Shown one piece after another: positions 33,245-41,237 of a DNA stretch of 41,358 bases (position 1 is its first letter; each line of letters begins with the position of its first letter). The notes beneath the pieces are model-generated. The model was not told the origin of the DNA, did not search any database, and saw only the letters and a program-made list of their open reading frames with translations. Made by a program: the position numbers and the translations under genes. The stretch covers positions 1-41,358 of the forward strand of contig JASJDN010000044.1 of NCBI GenBank assembly GCA_030065205.1. The letters are read 5' to 3'. Source of the stretch: Crocosphaera sp. (GTDB taxonomy: Bacteria; Cyanobacteriota; Cyanobacteriia; Cyanobacteriales; Microcystaceae).

Positions 33245-33368
33245 CAATCCAATACCAGTCGGTTCCTTTCATGTTTTTTCCGGGACCTTCATGAATACAG
33301 GCAACAGGACAAGCATCGACGCAGTCGGCAACGCCTTCGCAAGTTTCAGTAACAATGGTGTGTGGCAA
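33245..33368 (-). CDS. Two-cluster ferredoxin, 5' exon (split by group II intron)
   Basis: It reads MPHTIVTETCEGVADCVDAC, then PVACIHEGPGKNMKGTDWYW and I, plus the first base of an Asp codon. The start is TTG, placed 8 bases behind AAGGAG; no ATG fits. Cys10, Cys16, Cys20 and Cys24 form the first cluster site (a [3Fe-4S] or [4Fe-4S] centre). The second set comes from exon 2. The spliced 75-residue protein would be a soluble low-potential electron carrier. Full-length product depends entirely on intron splicing. Without splicing, translation would run into the intron after 41 codons and lose the second cluster. Confidence 0.93.
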
Positions 33369-33524
33369 GGCTATATCTCCTTTTTAAATGATATCGTTTG
33401 CCATTTTAAACTATCTTGGCAAGAATAACAGTTTTATTTTTAAACAATAAGAGTAACATTGTCCTCTTCTGCATTCTAAGCAAGACTTGTACTGAGTTTA
33501 TTGAACTATGCTTGAGGCACCTCC

Positions 33525-33623
33525 CTAACAGTTTTTATTTACATAGATTAAATATTAAAATGCAAATACTCCCCACACTTACTCAACTAAAATTTTGATA
33601 CACTTTATTGGAAACTGCTGTCA
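33525..33623. repeat. MITE-like palindromic element, copy C (short form)
   Basis: Left end CTAACAGTTTTTATTT and right end GGAAACTGCTGTCA are inverted arms of the family at 8309 and 20971. The order ATACTCCCCACACT, TCAACT, TTTTGATACAC matches copy A, but about 20-30 bases of the C-rich core are absent. The 356-bp gap between the ferredoxin start and the next gene holds this element, the ferredoxin promoter and nothing else recognisable. Confidence 0.7.
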
Positions 33624-33724
33624 GATGAGGGAACAATTAAGCTTTAATGGGGTCAATGAGCAATGATTCTTGATAGCAATTCAAGCTTGACTATTGTTTT
33701 TGATTATCCACTCTATTATTTTTA

Positions 33725-34867
33725 ATGTTTAATTCAAATAAAATCCAATTAACTCCTAGTATTGTTAATATTTTTATTGCTTCTATTATTGTTTTGTTTA
33801 TTGTTTTATATTTCTATTTTATTAAATTTGACAGTAATATAACTGGTTTTTTTCGTATTGGTTCTCTTTTACCGTTATCTCCTTTTCTCAATCCTGAAAA
33901 CACTTTTATTTATCAAGGAGAAATTGGTTATGATGGGCAACAATTTTTAAGTTTAGCTCTCGATCCTTTTTTACAAAATCCCGAAACAATTAATAGTTTA
34001 GATCATCCTATTTATCGATATCGTCGTATTTTATATCCTTTGGTTAGTTATCTTTTAGGTTTTGGAAATCATAATCTGATTCCTTATATTATGGTAGCCA
34101 TCAATGCTATCTCTATTATCATAATTGTTGCTCTTACTAATTCATATTTTAAAGATGATACTGTTTCAAAATTTCAGTCTTTATTTACCCTCTGTATTCC
34201 TGGAGTTTGGATGGTCTTATCTTTAGGAACGGCTGATTTATTTAGTAGTGTTTTTTTAATTGCTTCTTTTTATTGTTATCGTTACGAAAAATATAAGTTA
34301 ACAGCATTATTTATTAGCTTAGGTTGTTTAACAAGAGAAACGTTATTAATTGTTTGGGTTGCTTTATTCTTGACCAGTTTAATACAACGAAGATTTAAAC
34401 AAATTCAATGTTTATTATACGGATTAATTCCACCTATTTTATGGACGATTTATATTAGCTTTTTGGATTTACCAGGAAAAGTTAGAGTTAAAGATAATTT
34501 TGGTTTCCCTTTTATGGGTATTTTGCATAAATTTATTAATATCCTAACAGGAGGCATCACTGGAAGAAATCTTTTTGAAGCCTATATGTTCATCGTTTTA
34601 TTGTTGAGTTTTGTAGCCATTGTAATTCTTTATCTTAAACAGCGTAAAGTAAACTTATTAATGCAGATCGGTAATAGTTTTTATAGTGTAATGTTTGCTT
34701 TTAGTAGCATCACAATTTTGGGATATTATCTCGACTATTCACGGGTGTTTATGGATGTTTATTTCTTGCTGTTACTGAGTCTTAATCAAACTAAAATACC
34801 TTATAAAACCGCCTTATTTTTAGCATCAGGAATAGGAAGTTTAGCTTTCTTGATTTTACATTCTTAA
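33725..34867 (+). CDS. Polytopic membrane protein, GT-C glycosyltransferase-like
   Basis: This 380-residue protein has about nine hydrophobic segments, the first at ~14-33 (IVNIFIASIIVLFIVLYFYF). After it, the loop GYDGQQFLSLALDPFL and YRYRRILYPLVSYLLGFGNH resemble the first outer loop of bacterial GT-C-type polyprenyl-phosphate-dependent sugar transferases, with the acidic pair near the membrane. SLGCLTRETLLIVWVALFLT (R and E in a membrane-edge motif) also fits that group. A role in adding sugars to cell-surface polymers is inferred. The substrate is unknown. It ends 48 bases before the rph start on the same strand. Confidence 0.65.
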   Translation: MFNSNKIQLTPSIVNIFIASIIVLFIVLYFYFIKFDSNITGFFRIGSLLPLSPFLNPENTFIYQGEIGYDGQQFLSLALDPFLQNPETINSLDHPIYRYRRILYPLVSYLLGFGNHNLIPYIMVAINAISIIIIVALTNSYFKDDTVSKFQSLFTLCIPGVWMVLSLGTADLFSSVFLIASFYCYRYEKYKLTALFISLGCLTRETLLIVWVALFLTSLIQRRFKQIQCLLYGLIPPILWTIYISFLDLPGKVRVKDNFGFPFMGILHKFINILTGGITGRNLFEAYMFIVLLLSFVAIVILYLKQRKVNLLMQIGNSFYSVMFAFSSITILGYYLDYSRVFMDVYFLLLLSLNQTKIPYKTALFLASGIGSLAFLILHS

Positions 34868-34915
34868 ATTTTATGATAATATACAAAAGCAAAAAATAAA
34901 TTTTAAGCATAAATT

Positions 34916-35638
34916 ATGTCTTGGCAACGTCCAGATGGCCGTCAACCGAACCAACTTCGTCCTGTTAATTTTGAACTCAATTTTACTCGTTTTTCTGCGG
35001 GTTCTGTTTTGGTAACGTTTGGGGATACAAAAGTGCTGTGTACGGCAAGTATTGAAGAAAATGTTCCTCGTTTTCTCTTCGGAAGTGGCCAAGGATGGTT
35101 AACCGCAGAATATAGAATGTTACCCGGTTCAACTCAAGAACGTCAACGCCGAGAATTATTAAAGCTATCAGGAAGAACTCAAGAAATACAAAGATTGATT
35201 GGTCGAAGTTTGCGAGCGTGTATCGATTTAAAACAGTTAGGAGAAAGAACCATAACGATTGATTGTGATGTCTTACAAGCTGATGGAGGAACTCGTACAA
35301 CTTCTATTACAGGGGGATACGTTGCATTGGGGTTAGCTATTAATAAATTACTGAAAACAGCAGAGTTAACCACCTCTCCTTTACAGTTTCCTGTTGCAGC
35401 GATATCAGTAGGATTGATCGAAGGAGAGGCTTTTTTAGATTTAAATTATCCTGAAGATTTTAAAGCAGATGTTGATTGTAATGTGGTTATGACAGCAAAT
35501 TTAGACCTCATTGAAGTCCAAGGAACAGCAGAAGAAAATAGCTTTACCCGTTCCCAACTTAATAACATCTTGGATTTAGCAGAAATTGGGATAAAAGAAT
35601 TAGTTTCTTTGCAAAATAAGGTGTTAGGTTTGAGTTAG
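34916..35638 (+). CDS. rph: Ribonuclease PH
   Basis: This phosphate-dependent 3'-5' exoribonuclease trims tRNA 3' ends and forms a hexameric ring in the cytoplasm. The 240-residue length is standard. Motifs are [100 protein letters not shown] and a C-terminal [19 protein letters not shown]. The phosphate-binding region GGTRT is intact. The ATG gives the usual [10 protein letters not shown] degraded duplicate of its 3' third lies 2 kb downstream at 37433. Confidence 0.97.
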   Translation: MSWQRPDGRQPNQLRPVNFELNFTRFSAGSVLVTFGDTKVLCTASIEENVPRFLFGSGQGWLTAEYRMLPGSTQERQRRELLKLSGRTQEIQRLIGRSLRACIDLKQLGERTITIDCDVLQADGGTRTTSITGGYVALGLAINKLLKTAELTTSPLQFPVAAISVGLIEGEAFLDLNYPEDFKADVDCNVVMTANLDLIEVQGTAEENSFTRSQLNNILDLAEIGIKELVSLQNKVLGLS

Positions 35639-36156
35639 GAGTTCGGAGTTCGGGGTTTAATACCAAGTTTCAAAAGTTATGAGAGACTTCACTCGTCATT
35701 GCGAGGGGGATAAAGCACTACTATAGCCTGATTTATCTAACTATATTGCGATCGCATCTATTAAAAATCCACTGAATACTATCAACTCGTTAACCCATAT
35801 ACTATTACTTTTGTCAAGAGCAGCACTTTACAAAGTTTACACTGGGTAGTACATACGCTCAAAACCGAGCCATAAAATAGGGTTAAACTGTCTAAAATGT
35901 CATCATATTTTGAATGCGGTGACGAAGTATTGGTATTTATCAGGCTTAAATCTTTAAGTTGATATACGTACTGTAGATTTTTATCGTTACAAATATACCT
36001 CAAAGCCCGTCAATTCGTCAACTATTGAGAAAGATTCTTACACATTGCGAACTGTAAAGTTGACAAAAATTTTTAATAATTAATCGAAATACATTGAAAA
36101 CATTAGTTAGACTTATCAAAATAACATAACTGTAGGGTGGGTTAGATAACGATAAA
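35639..36156. other. Gene-free stretch with repeat fragments
   Basis: No convincing gene is seen in these ~520 bases. The stretch opens with a short GGAGTTC direct repeat (GGAGTTCGGAGTTCGGGG). One arm of the GTCATTGCGAG family follows at ~35694, then a HIP1 octamer near 35749. Near 36131 is a lone arm of the GTAGGGTGGG family, just behind the carboxypeptidase stop. The open frames in between look non-coding and I recognise no family in them. Confidence 0.55.
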
Positions 36157-37203
36157 TTAAAAACCACATTTGATAGAGCATTTCTCTCCTTTAGGAAAAC
36201 CATCGGGTGGAGCTTGATTTAAGCGTTTCTCAGTTTCAGCATCATACACACCATTTTCTGGAAGTTTATCCTCTGGATTATTGAGATTCCAGAGTTGTTG
36301 AAAAGCTTTAATGGGAAGTTTAGTAATATCAGAACTTCCCTCTCCAACAAAATCAAAATGAACTGGATCAAAGGCTCCTATCCACCTCCAACCTTCAGCC
36401 TCTAAATAAGGTCGCCAGCCTTCATAATCGTTAATATCGATTGCTAAACCACTCTGATGATTACTTTGGCCAGGGGGAGCAGCAACTCGTATACCACACT
36501 GTTTCTGTTGAGCGTAATTGTATAGTAGAAGCTGCGTAGTAATTGATCGATAAGCTGCATTAATTATTAATTTTTTACCGCGTTTTCCAATTGCTTGTTT
36601 GAGAGCTTTCTTGGCGGATGGTTGAAGAAGAGGAAAACTGCTGGAATTCTCATTTAACTCCGCATTTACGTCAAGGAAACTGACAAGAGAATTAGGATTT
36701 TCTCTTTGCATTATGAATAATATCTGGCGATCTAGACCGCGAACCGTTTCAGTTATATTACATCCTGTTGCTTCAGGGGTTAGACTAGATACAGTGGAGG
36801 TAGGTATATTTTGCGGTTCTTTTTTGGCAATTTCTCTTATTCTTTGACTATCCAAACTTTGGATAACACCAATATCAACTAAGAATAGTAATCTTTTGGC
36901 AGCTTCTTTTGTATCTGTTGTTTCAAGAGCCTTCTGAATTTGACTAAATTCAAACTTTTTTCTTTCTAAATTAAGGTTTGAATAACCTTGAAGGATTACG
37001 CCAATTCCTGTACCAATCAAACCAGAAATTGCAGTTATAACTCCGAGGAGTATAGGTGAAGTAAACCATAACCCTCTACGATCATACTCGATCTTAGCTT
37101 TAAGTTCTTGTTCCTTCAAAGAAAGCTCTTTCTCCTTCAAAGAAAGCTCTCTTTCCTTTGAAGTTGCATCAGTTGTTATTCTAGGCTCTTCTGCTTCAGA
37201 CAT
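36157..37203 (-). CDS. Membrane-anchored M15 D-alanyl-D-alanine carboxypeptidase-like protein
   Basis: This 348-residue protein starts with a charged heptad helix (ERELSLKEKELSLKEQELKA). One membrane helix follows (~47-72, FTSPILLGVITAISGLIGTG), then a helical stalk (LERKKFEFSQIQKALETTD, KEAAKRLLFLVDIGVIQSLD). The enzymatic part (~150-300) is M15/VanY-type: SNHQSGLAIDIND with zinc ligands His249 and Asp256, and DPVHFDFVG with His282. The last ~40 residues (FQQLWNLN...GVYDAETEKRLNQAP) resemble a peptidoglycan-binding domain. It probably trims peptidoglycan stem peptides in the periplasm. The coiled-coil/helix/stalk leader seems to be a module also seen on other bacterial effector domains; that is from memory. 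Confidence 0.85.
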   Translation of the reverse strand: MSEAEEPRITTDATSKERELSLKEKELSLKEQELKAKIEYDRRGLWFTSPILLGVITAISGLIGTGIGVILQGYSNLNLERKKFEFSQIQKALETTDTKEAAKRLLFLVDIGVIQSLDSQRIREIAKKEPQNIPTSTVSSLTPEATGCNITETVRGLDRQILFIMQRENPNSLVSFLDVNAELNENSSSFPLLQPSAKKALKQAIGKRGKKLIINAAYRSITTQLLLYNYAQQKQCGIRVAAPPGQSNHQSGLAIDINDYEGWRPYLEAEGWRWIGAFDPVHFDFVGEGSSDITKLPIKAFQQLWNLNNPEDKLPENGVYDAETEKRLNQAPPDGFPKGEKCSIKCGF

Positions 37204-37357
37204 ATTTTTTTAATGCTTCAGTTTTTTGTTCATTATTCAGTTTTTGGAATCTAGCAAGTAATTATACCCCAGTTGGGCAGTTTAACCTTAAGGACGATAC
37301 TTAACTTGAACATAAAAATCATCGTCTTGAACATTATTACTATGCTCATCTAGTTTG

Positions 37358-37422
37358 GTAGGGTGGGCAATACTTTGATTGAGGTTTCTATGTTTAATCT
37401 AGTGAAATGATTGCCCACCATA
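37358..37422. repeat. GTAGGGTGGGCA hairpin repeat, copy 3
   Basis: The arms GTAGGGTGGGCAAT and ATTGCCCACCATAA enclose about 40 bases unlike the interior of the other copies. Length is close to that of copies 1 and 2. It directly precedes the duplicated rph fragment. Confidence 0.82.
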
Positions 37423-37432
37423 AAATTGAATA

Positions 37433-37612
37433 GCAGCGATATCAGTAGGACTTATTGAAGGAAAGGCATTTTTAGATTTAAACTATAAACTATCCTGAAG
37501 ATTTTAAAGCAGATGTTGATTGTAATGTGGTTATGACAGAAAAGTTAGACCTCATTGAAGTCCAAGGAACAGCAGAAGAAAATAGCTTTACTCGTTCCTA
37601 ATTTAATGACAT
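37433..37612 (+). pseudogene. Duplicated fragment of rph (RNase PH)
   Basis: About 180 bases closely match 35396-35568 of the intact rph gene in the same orientation, from GCAGCGATATCAGTAGGA to TAATGACAT (source TAATAACAT). The copy has a 7-base tandem duplication (AAACTATAAACTAT) that shifts the frame, and a C-to-T change (TTCCTAATTT versus TTCCCAACTT) that makes a stop. There is no start or promoter, so no product is expected. The 673-bp gap between the carboxypeptidase gene and gabD holds this fragment, the hairpin repeat before it and the gabD promoter region. Confidence 0.92.
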
Positions 37613-37876
37613 TTTATGACAACATTCATCAGGATTAATGATCTAAATAATGATGACAAATAAATACGTAAATACTATATAACTAAGATAGTTTGTTGCA
37701 ACAAGCAAACTTATATAGAGAAATATTAATTTTTTGGTTTATGTCCTTCATAAAACGTCAATCTAGAAATAGATATTAAAAATTCCCAAAAAACATCCAT
37801 TACCTGAGTGTAGTAATAGCACACTAAGAAGGAATCACTAAAATTGTACACACCAAAGGGAATTTAGGAGGACAAA

Positions 37877-39244
37877 ATGGGTATCGCTACAGTCAACCCA
37901 GCAACGGGAGAAACGATTAAAATTTTTGAACCGTTAAGTGCAGAAGACATCGAGGTTAAACTCGCTCTAGGGGAAGCCACCTTTAAACAGTACCGTAAAA
38001 TTTCCCTCGAACAAAAGAGTCAATGGTTAAACGCAGCTGCCGACATCTTAGAAAGAGATCAACGTAAACTAGGGGAAATCATGACCCTAGAAATGGGAAA
38101 ACCCATCAAAAGTGCGATCGCCGAAGCGAAAAAATGCGCCCTCGTTTGTCGTTACTATGCCGATAACGCCGCCAACTTTCTCAAAGATGTCCCCGCCGAA
38201 ACCGATGCCAGTCGAAGCTTCGTCCGTTATCAACCCCTAGGGATCATTTTAGCCGTGATGCCCTGGAATTTTCCCCTGTGGCAAGTGTTTCGCTTTGCAG
38301 CCCCCGCATTAATGGCCGGTAACGTGGGCATCCTGAAACACGCCTCTAATGTACCTCAATGCGCCTTAGCCGTCGAAGCCATTCTCGAAGAAGCTGGCTT
38401 TCCCGCCGGTTGTTTTCAAACCCTTCTCATCGGCGCGTCTCAGGTTGAATCAATTATTAACGATCCCAGAGTCAAAGCAGCTACCTTAACCGGAAGTGAA
38501 CCCGCCGGGGCCAGTTTAGCTGCTGCTGCTGGTAAACAGATTAAAAAAACCGTTTTAGAATTGGGGGGAAGTGATCCCTTCATCGTTTTAGACAGTGCCG
38601 ATATTGAAGCAGCAGCCACCACTGCAGTAACCGCTAGGATGTTGAACAATGGCCAGTCTTGTATCGCAGCCAAACGTTTTATCCTAGCTGAGTCCATTGC
38701 CGATCAATTTCAGGCATTACTCGTGGAAAAATTTAAAGCCCTCAAAGTGGGTGATCCCATGAACGAAGAGACAGACATTGGCCCCTTAGCCAATGCCTCC
38801 ATGTTATTAGAACTGGATCAACAAGTTCAAGAAACCGTGACAAAAGGAGGCACAATAGTATTGGGGGGTCAGGTGATCAGCGATCGCCCCGGTTATTTTT
38901 ATCCGCCTACCATTTTAACCGATATTCCCGTGGATTCCCCTGGTTATTACGATGAATTCTTTGGTCCGGTGGCTTTACTCTTCCGAGTTAAAGATATCGA
39001 CGAAGCCATTGAAATAGCCAACGATACCATCTTTGGATTAGGGGCCAGTGGTTGGACCAATGATCCCACCGAACAAGAACAACTGATCGAAGACATTGAA
39101 GCGGGATGTGTCTTCATTAATGGGATGGTCAAATCCGATCCCCGCCTACCTTTCGGGGGAATCAAGCGATCGGGTTATGGACGGGAATTAAGCATTGAAG
39201 GGATGCAAGAATTTCTTAATGTTAAAACTGTGTGGATTAAGTGA
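37877..39244 (+). CDS. gabD: Succinate-semialdehyde dehydrogenase
   Basis: This 455-residue aldehyde dehydrogenase oxidises succinic semialdehyde to succinate with NAD(P)+. Key residues are Asn131 in MPWNFPLWQVFRF, Glu228 in VLELGGSDPFIV and the nucleophile Cys262 in NNGQSCIAAKRF. The PFGGIKRSGYGRELS ending is typical of this subfamily. AGGAGG six bases before the ATG supports the start. The next gene encodes the 2-oxoglutarate decarboxylase that makes its substrate; together they close the cyanobacterial TCA cycle through the shunt known from Synechococcus sp. PCC 7002. The two genes are 151 bases apart with a hairpin between them, so they are probably co-transcribed with possible processing. 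Confidence 0.95.
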   Translation: MGIATVNPATGETIKIFEPLSAEDIEVKLALGEATFKQYRKISLEQKSQWLNAAADILERDQRKLGEIMTLEMGKPIKSAIAEAKKCALVCRYYADNAANFLKDVPAETDASRSFVRYQPLGIILAVMPWNFPLWQVFRFAAPALMAGNVGILKHASNVPQCALAVEAILEEAGFPAGCFQTLLIGASQVESIINDPRVKAATLTGSEPAGASLAAAAGKQIKKTVLELGGSDPFIVLDSADIEAAATTAVTARMLNNGQSCIAAKRFILAESIADQFQALLVEKFKALKVGDPMNEETDIGPLANASMLLELDQQVQETVTKGGTIVLGGQVISDRPGYFYPPTILTDIPVDSPGYYDEFFGPVALLFRVKDIDEAIEIANDTIFGLGASGWTNDPTEQEQLIEDIEAGCVFINGMVKSDPRLPFGGIKRSGYGRELSIEGMQEFLNVKTVWIK

Positions 39245-39325
39245 GGAATCCATCATAAACAGTGGTTTTTGTCAAGGCTCTTTCGTTAGATTAGACATAA
39301 GAGAAATTTGATAATCCATCCTCAA

Positions 39326-39360
39326 CTCCCGAAAAGGTTTAGGCACCAAGATTTCGGGAG
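39326..39360 (+). other. Hairpin between gabD and the 2-oxoglutarate decarboxylase gene
   Basis: CTCCCGAAA and TTTCGGGAG form a perfect 9-bp stem with a 17-base loop, 35 bases before the next start codon. No T-run follows, so it is more likely an mRNA-stability or partial attenuation element than a full terminator. Confidence 0.55.
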
Positions 39361-39395
39361 TCACTATTGACTAATCAGTATAAGGGAAAACTCAC

Positions 39396-41048
39396 ATGGG
39401 GGAAATGAACACAGCCGAATTATTAGTAAGATGCCTCGAAAATGAAGGGGTAGAGTATATTTTTGGGCTGCCAGGGGAAGAAAACTTACATATCCTTGAG
39501 GCACTCAAAGACTCTTCTATTCAATTTATCACCACCCGTCATGAACAAGGGGCGGCCTTTATGGCTGATGTCTATGGACGACTTACAGGCAAAGCTGGAG
39601 TCTGTTTATCTACCCTCGGACCAGGGGCAACTAATTTGATGACAGGGGTAGCCGATGCGAACCTAGATGGTGCGCCTTTGGTGGCCATTACGGGACAGGT
39701 GGGAACCGACAGAATGCACATCGAGTCCCATCAATACCTGGACTTGGTGGCGATGTTTGCCCCAGTGACTAAATGGAACAAACAAATTGTCCGACCTAGT
39801 ATTACCCCAGAAGTCACCCGTAAAGCCTTTAAATTAGCACAAAGCGAGAAACCTGGGGCGGTTCATATCGATCTTCCCGAAAATATCGCAGCCATGTCTG
39901 TGGATGGTCAACCCTTAAAACGGGACGATCAGGAAAAAACCTACGCTTCTTATCGTAGTTTAAACGCAGCGGCCATGGCCATTTCTAAAGCCAAAAACCC
40001 TTTAATCTTAGTGGGAAATGGCACCATTCGGGCCCACGCTAGTGAAGCGTTAACAGAGTTTGCTACTCTCTTAAATATTCCTGTGGCTAACACTTTCATG
40101 GGCAAAGGGGCTGTCCCGTTTACCCATCCTCTATCCTTATGGACCGTAGGACTCCAACAGCGAGATGTCATTACCTGCGCCTTTGAAGAAAGCGATCTCG
40201 TCATTGCTGTGGGGTATGATTTAATCGAATATTCCCCCAAAAAATGGAACCCCGAAGGAACCACACCCATTATCCATATTGGTATGACTCCAGCAGAAAT
40301 TGATAGCAGTTATATTCCCTTAGTGGAAGTGGTGGGAGATATTTCTGACTCCTTAATGGATATTTTAAAACGGGCCGATCGCCAAGGAAAATCAACGTCT
40401 GTTGCTGCTGGTGTCCGCACGAAGTTAGTCACAGAGTATGAAAATTATGCCCATGATGAAGGGTTTCCCGTTAAACCGCAAAAAATTATCTACGATCTCC
40501 GTCAGGTGATGGGGCCTGAAGATATCGTGATCTCTGATGTGGGGGCCCATAAAATGTGGATGGCCCGTCATTATCATTGCGATACCCCTAATACTTGTCT
40601 CATTTCTAATGGGTTTGCTGCTATGGGGATTGCGATTCCTGGGGCGATCGCAGCTAAGTTAGTAGCCCCGGATAAGAAGGTGGTTGCAGTGACGGGAGAC
40701 GGCGGTTTTATGATGAACTGTCAGGAGTTGGAAACGGCTTTACGGGCCGGTACACCGTTTGTTACCCTCATTTTCAATGACAATGGTTATGGTTTAATTG
40801 AATGGAAGCAAATTAATCAATTTGGTCAGTCTTCTTTCATTAAGTTTACTAATCCAGATTTTGTCAAATTTGCGGAAAGTATGGGGTTAAAAGGGTATCG
40901 GGTAGAGTCGGCTGATGATTTAGTTCCGACGTTGAAAACCGCTTTAGAACAAGGGGTTCCGGCGGTAATTGATTGTCCGGTTGATTATGGTGAAAATATC
41001 CGTTTCTCACAAAAAGCGGGTGATTTAAGTTGTCAAATTTGGGAGTAA
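39396..41048 (+). CDS. 2-oxoglutarate decarboxylase (acetolactate synthase-like, TPP enzyme)
   Basis: This 550-residue thiamine-diphosphate enzyme is commonly annotated as acetolactate synthase large subunit. Domains in order: Pyr domain with FGLPGEENLHILEAL and the TPP-activating Glu in RHEQGAAFMADVYGRLTG; central Rossmann-like domain; PP domain with GDGGFMMNCQELETALRAG and NDNGYGLIEWKQ (Mg/TPP site GDG...N). Placement directly behind gabD points to 2-oxoglutarate decarboxylase of the succinic-semialdehyde TCA shunt. The true acetolactate synthase should be elsewhere. The start may be ATG 39396 or, with GGGGGA just before it, ATG 39405 (MNTAELLVRC). The catalytic parts are complete. A GTAGGGTGGGCA hairpin follows the stop. 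Confidence 0.92.
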   Translation: MGEMNTAELLVRCLENEGVEYIFGLPGEENLHILEALKDSSIQFITTRHEQGAAFMADVYGRLTGKAGVCLSTLGPGATNLMTGVADANLDGAPLVAITGQVGTDRMHIESHQYLDLVAMFAPVTKWNKQIVRPSITPEVTRKAFKLAQSEKPGAVHIDLPENIAAMSVDGQPLKRDDQEKTYASYRSLNAAAMAISKAKNPLILVGNGTIRAHASEALTEFATLLNIPVANTFMGKGAVPFTHPLSLWTVGLQQRDVITCAFEESDLVIAVGYDLIEYSPKKWNPEGTTPIIHIGMTPAEIDSSYIPLVEVVGDISDSLMDILKRADRQGKSTSVAAGVRTKLVTEYENYAHDEGFPVKPQKIIYDLRQVMGPEDIVISDVGAHKMWMARHYHCDTPNTCLISNGFAAMGIAIPGAIAAKLVAPDKKVVAVTGDGGFMMNCQELETALRAGTPFVTLIFNDNGYGLIEWKQINQFGQSSFIKFTNPDFVKFAESMGLKGYRVESADDLVPTLKTALEQGVPAVIDCPVDYGENIRFSQKAGDLSCQIWE

Positions 41049-41051
41049 TTT

Positions 41052-41075
41052 GTAGGGTGGGCATTGCCCACCTCA
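41052..41075. repeat. GTAGGGTGGGCA hairpin repeat, copy 4 (minimal form)
   Basis: GTAGGGTGGGCA and TGCCCACCTCAC meet with no interior: only the two arms remain. It begins three bases after the stop codon of the decarboxylase gene, so it would place a strong hairpin at the end of that transcript. It shows that the arms are the conserved part of this family. Confidence 0.82.
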
Positions 41076-41090
41076 CCTATGTTGCTCGAA

Positions 41091-41237
41091 TTAGATTAAA
41101 GTTTGAACATGAGGATAAGCTAAAATTTTCTTATCTGCTGTCAATAAAGAACAATTATAAACTTGAGATGTGGCAACAATTAATTGATCGGCTGGATCTC
41201 GATGAAAGTTGATTAGTTGAGTTGACGCTACATTGAC
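41091..41237 (-). pseudogene. 3' remnant of a VapC-like PIN-domain toxin gene
   Basis: The minus frame reads ...VNVASTQLINFHRDPADQLI, VATSQVYNCSLLTADKKILA and YPHVQTLI before its stop. STQL-x-NFHRDPADQ-x-IVATA and LLTADxxIxxYPHV are the C-terminal blocks of VapC-type PIN RNases, including the late acidic residues of the active site. The N-terminal two thirds are absent: upstream sequence changes at about 41238 into a hairpin-bearing mobile-element end. It is most likely a toxin gene cut by that insertion. No antitoxin gene is visible within the window; it would lie beyond the element. Confidence 0.82.

Noticed and set aside
35782..36003. 73-codon minus-strand frame behind rph
   Set aside because: It has no family resemblance, no ribosome site and weak coding character. 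It is treated as intergenic.
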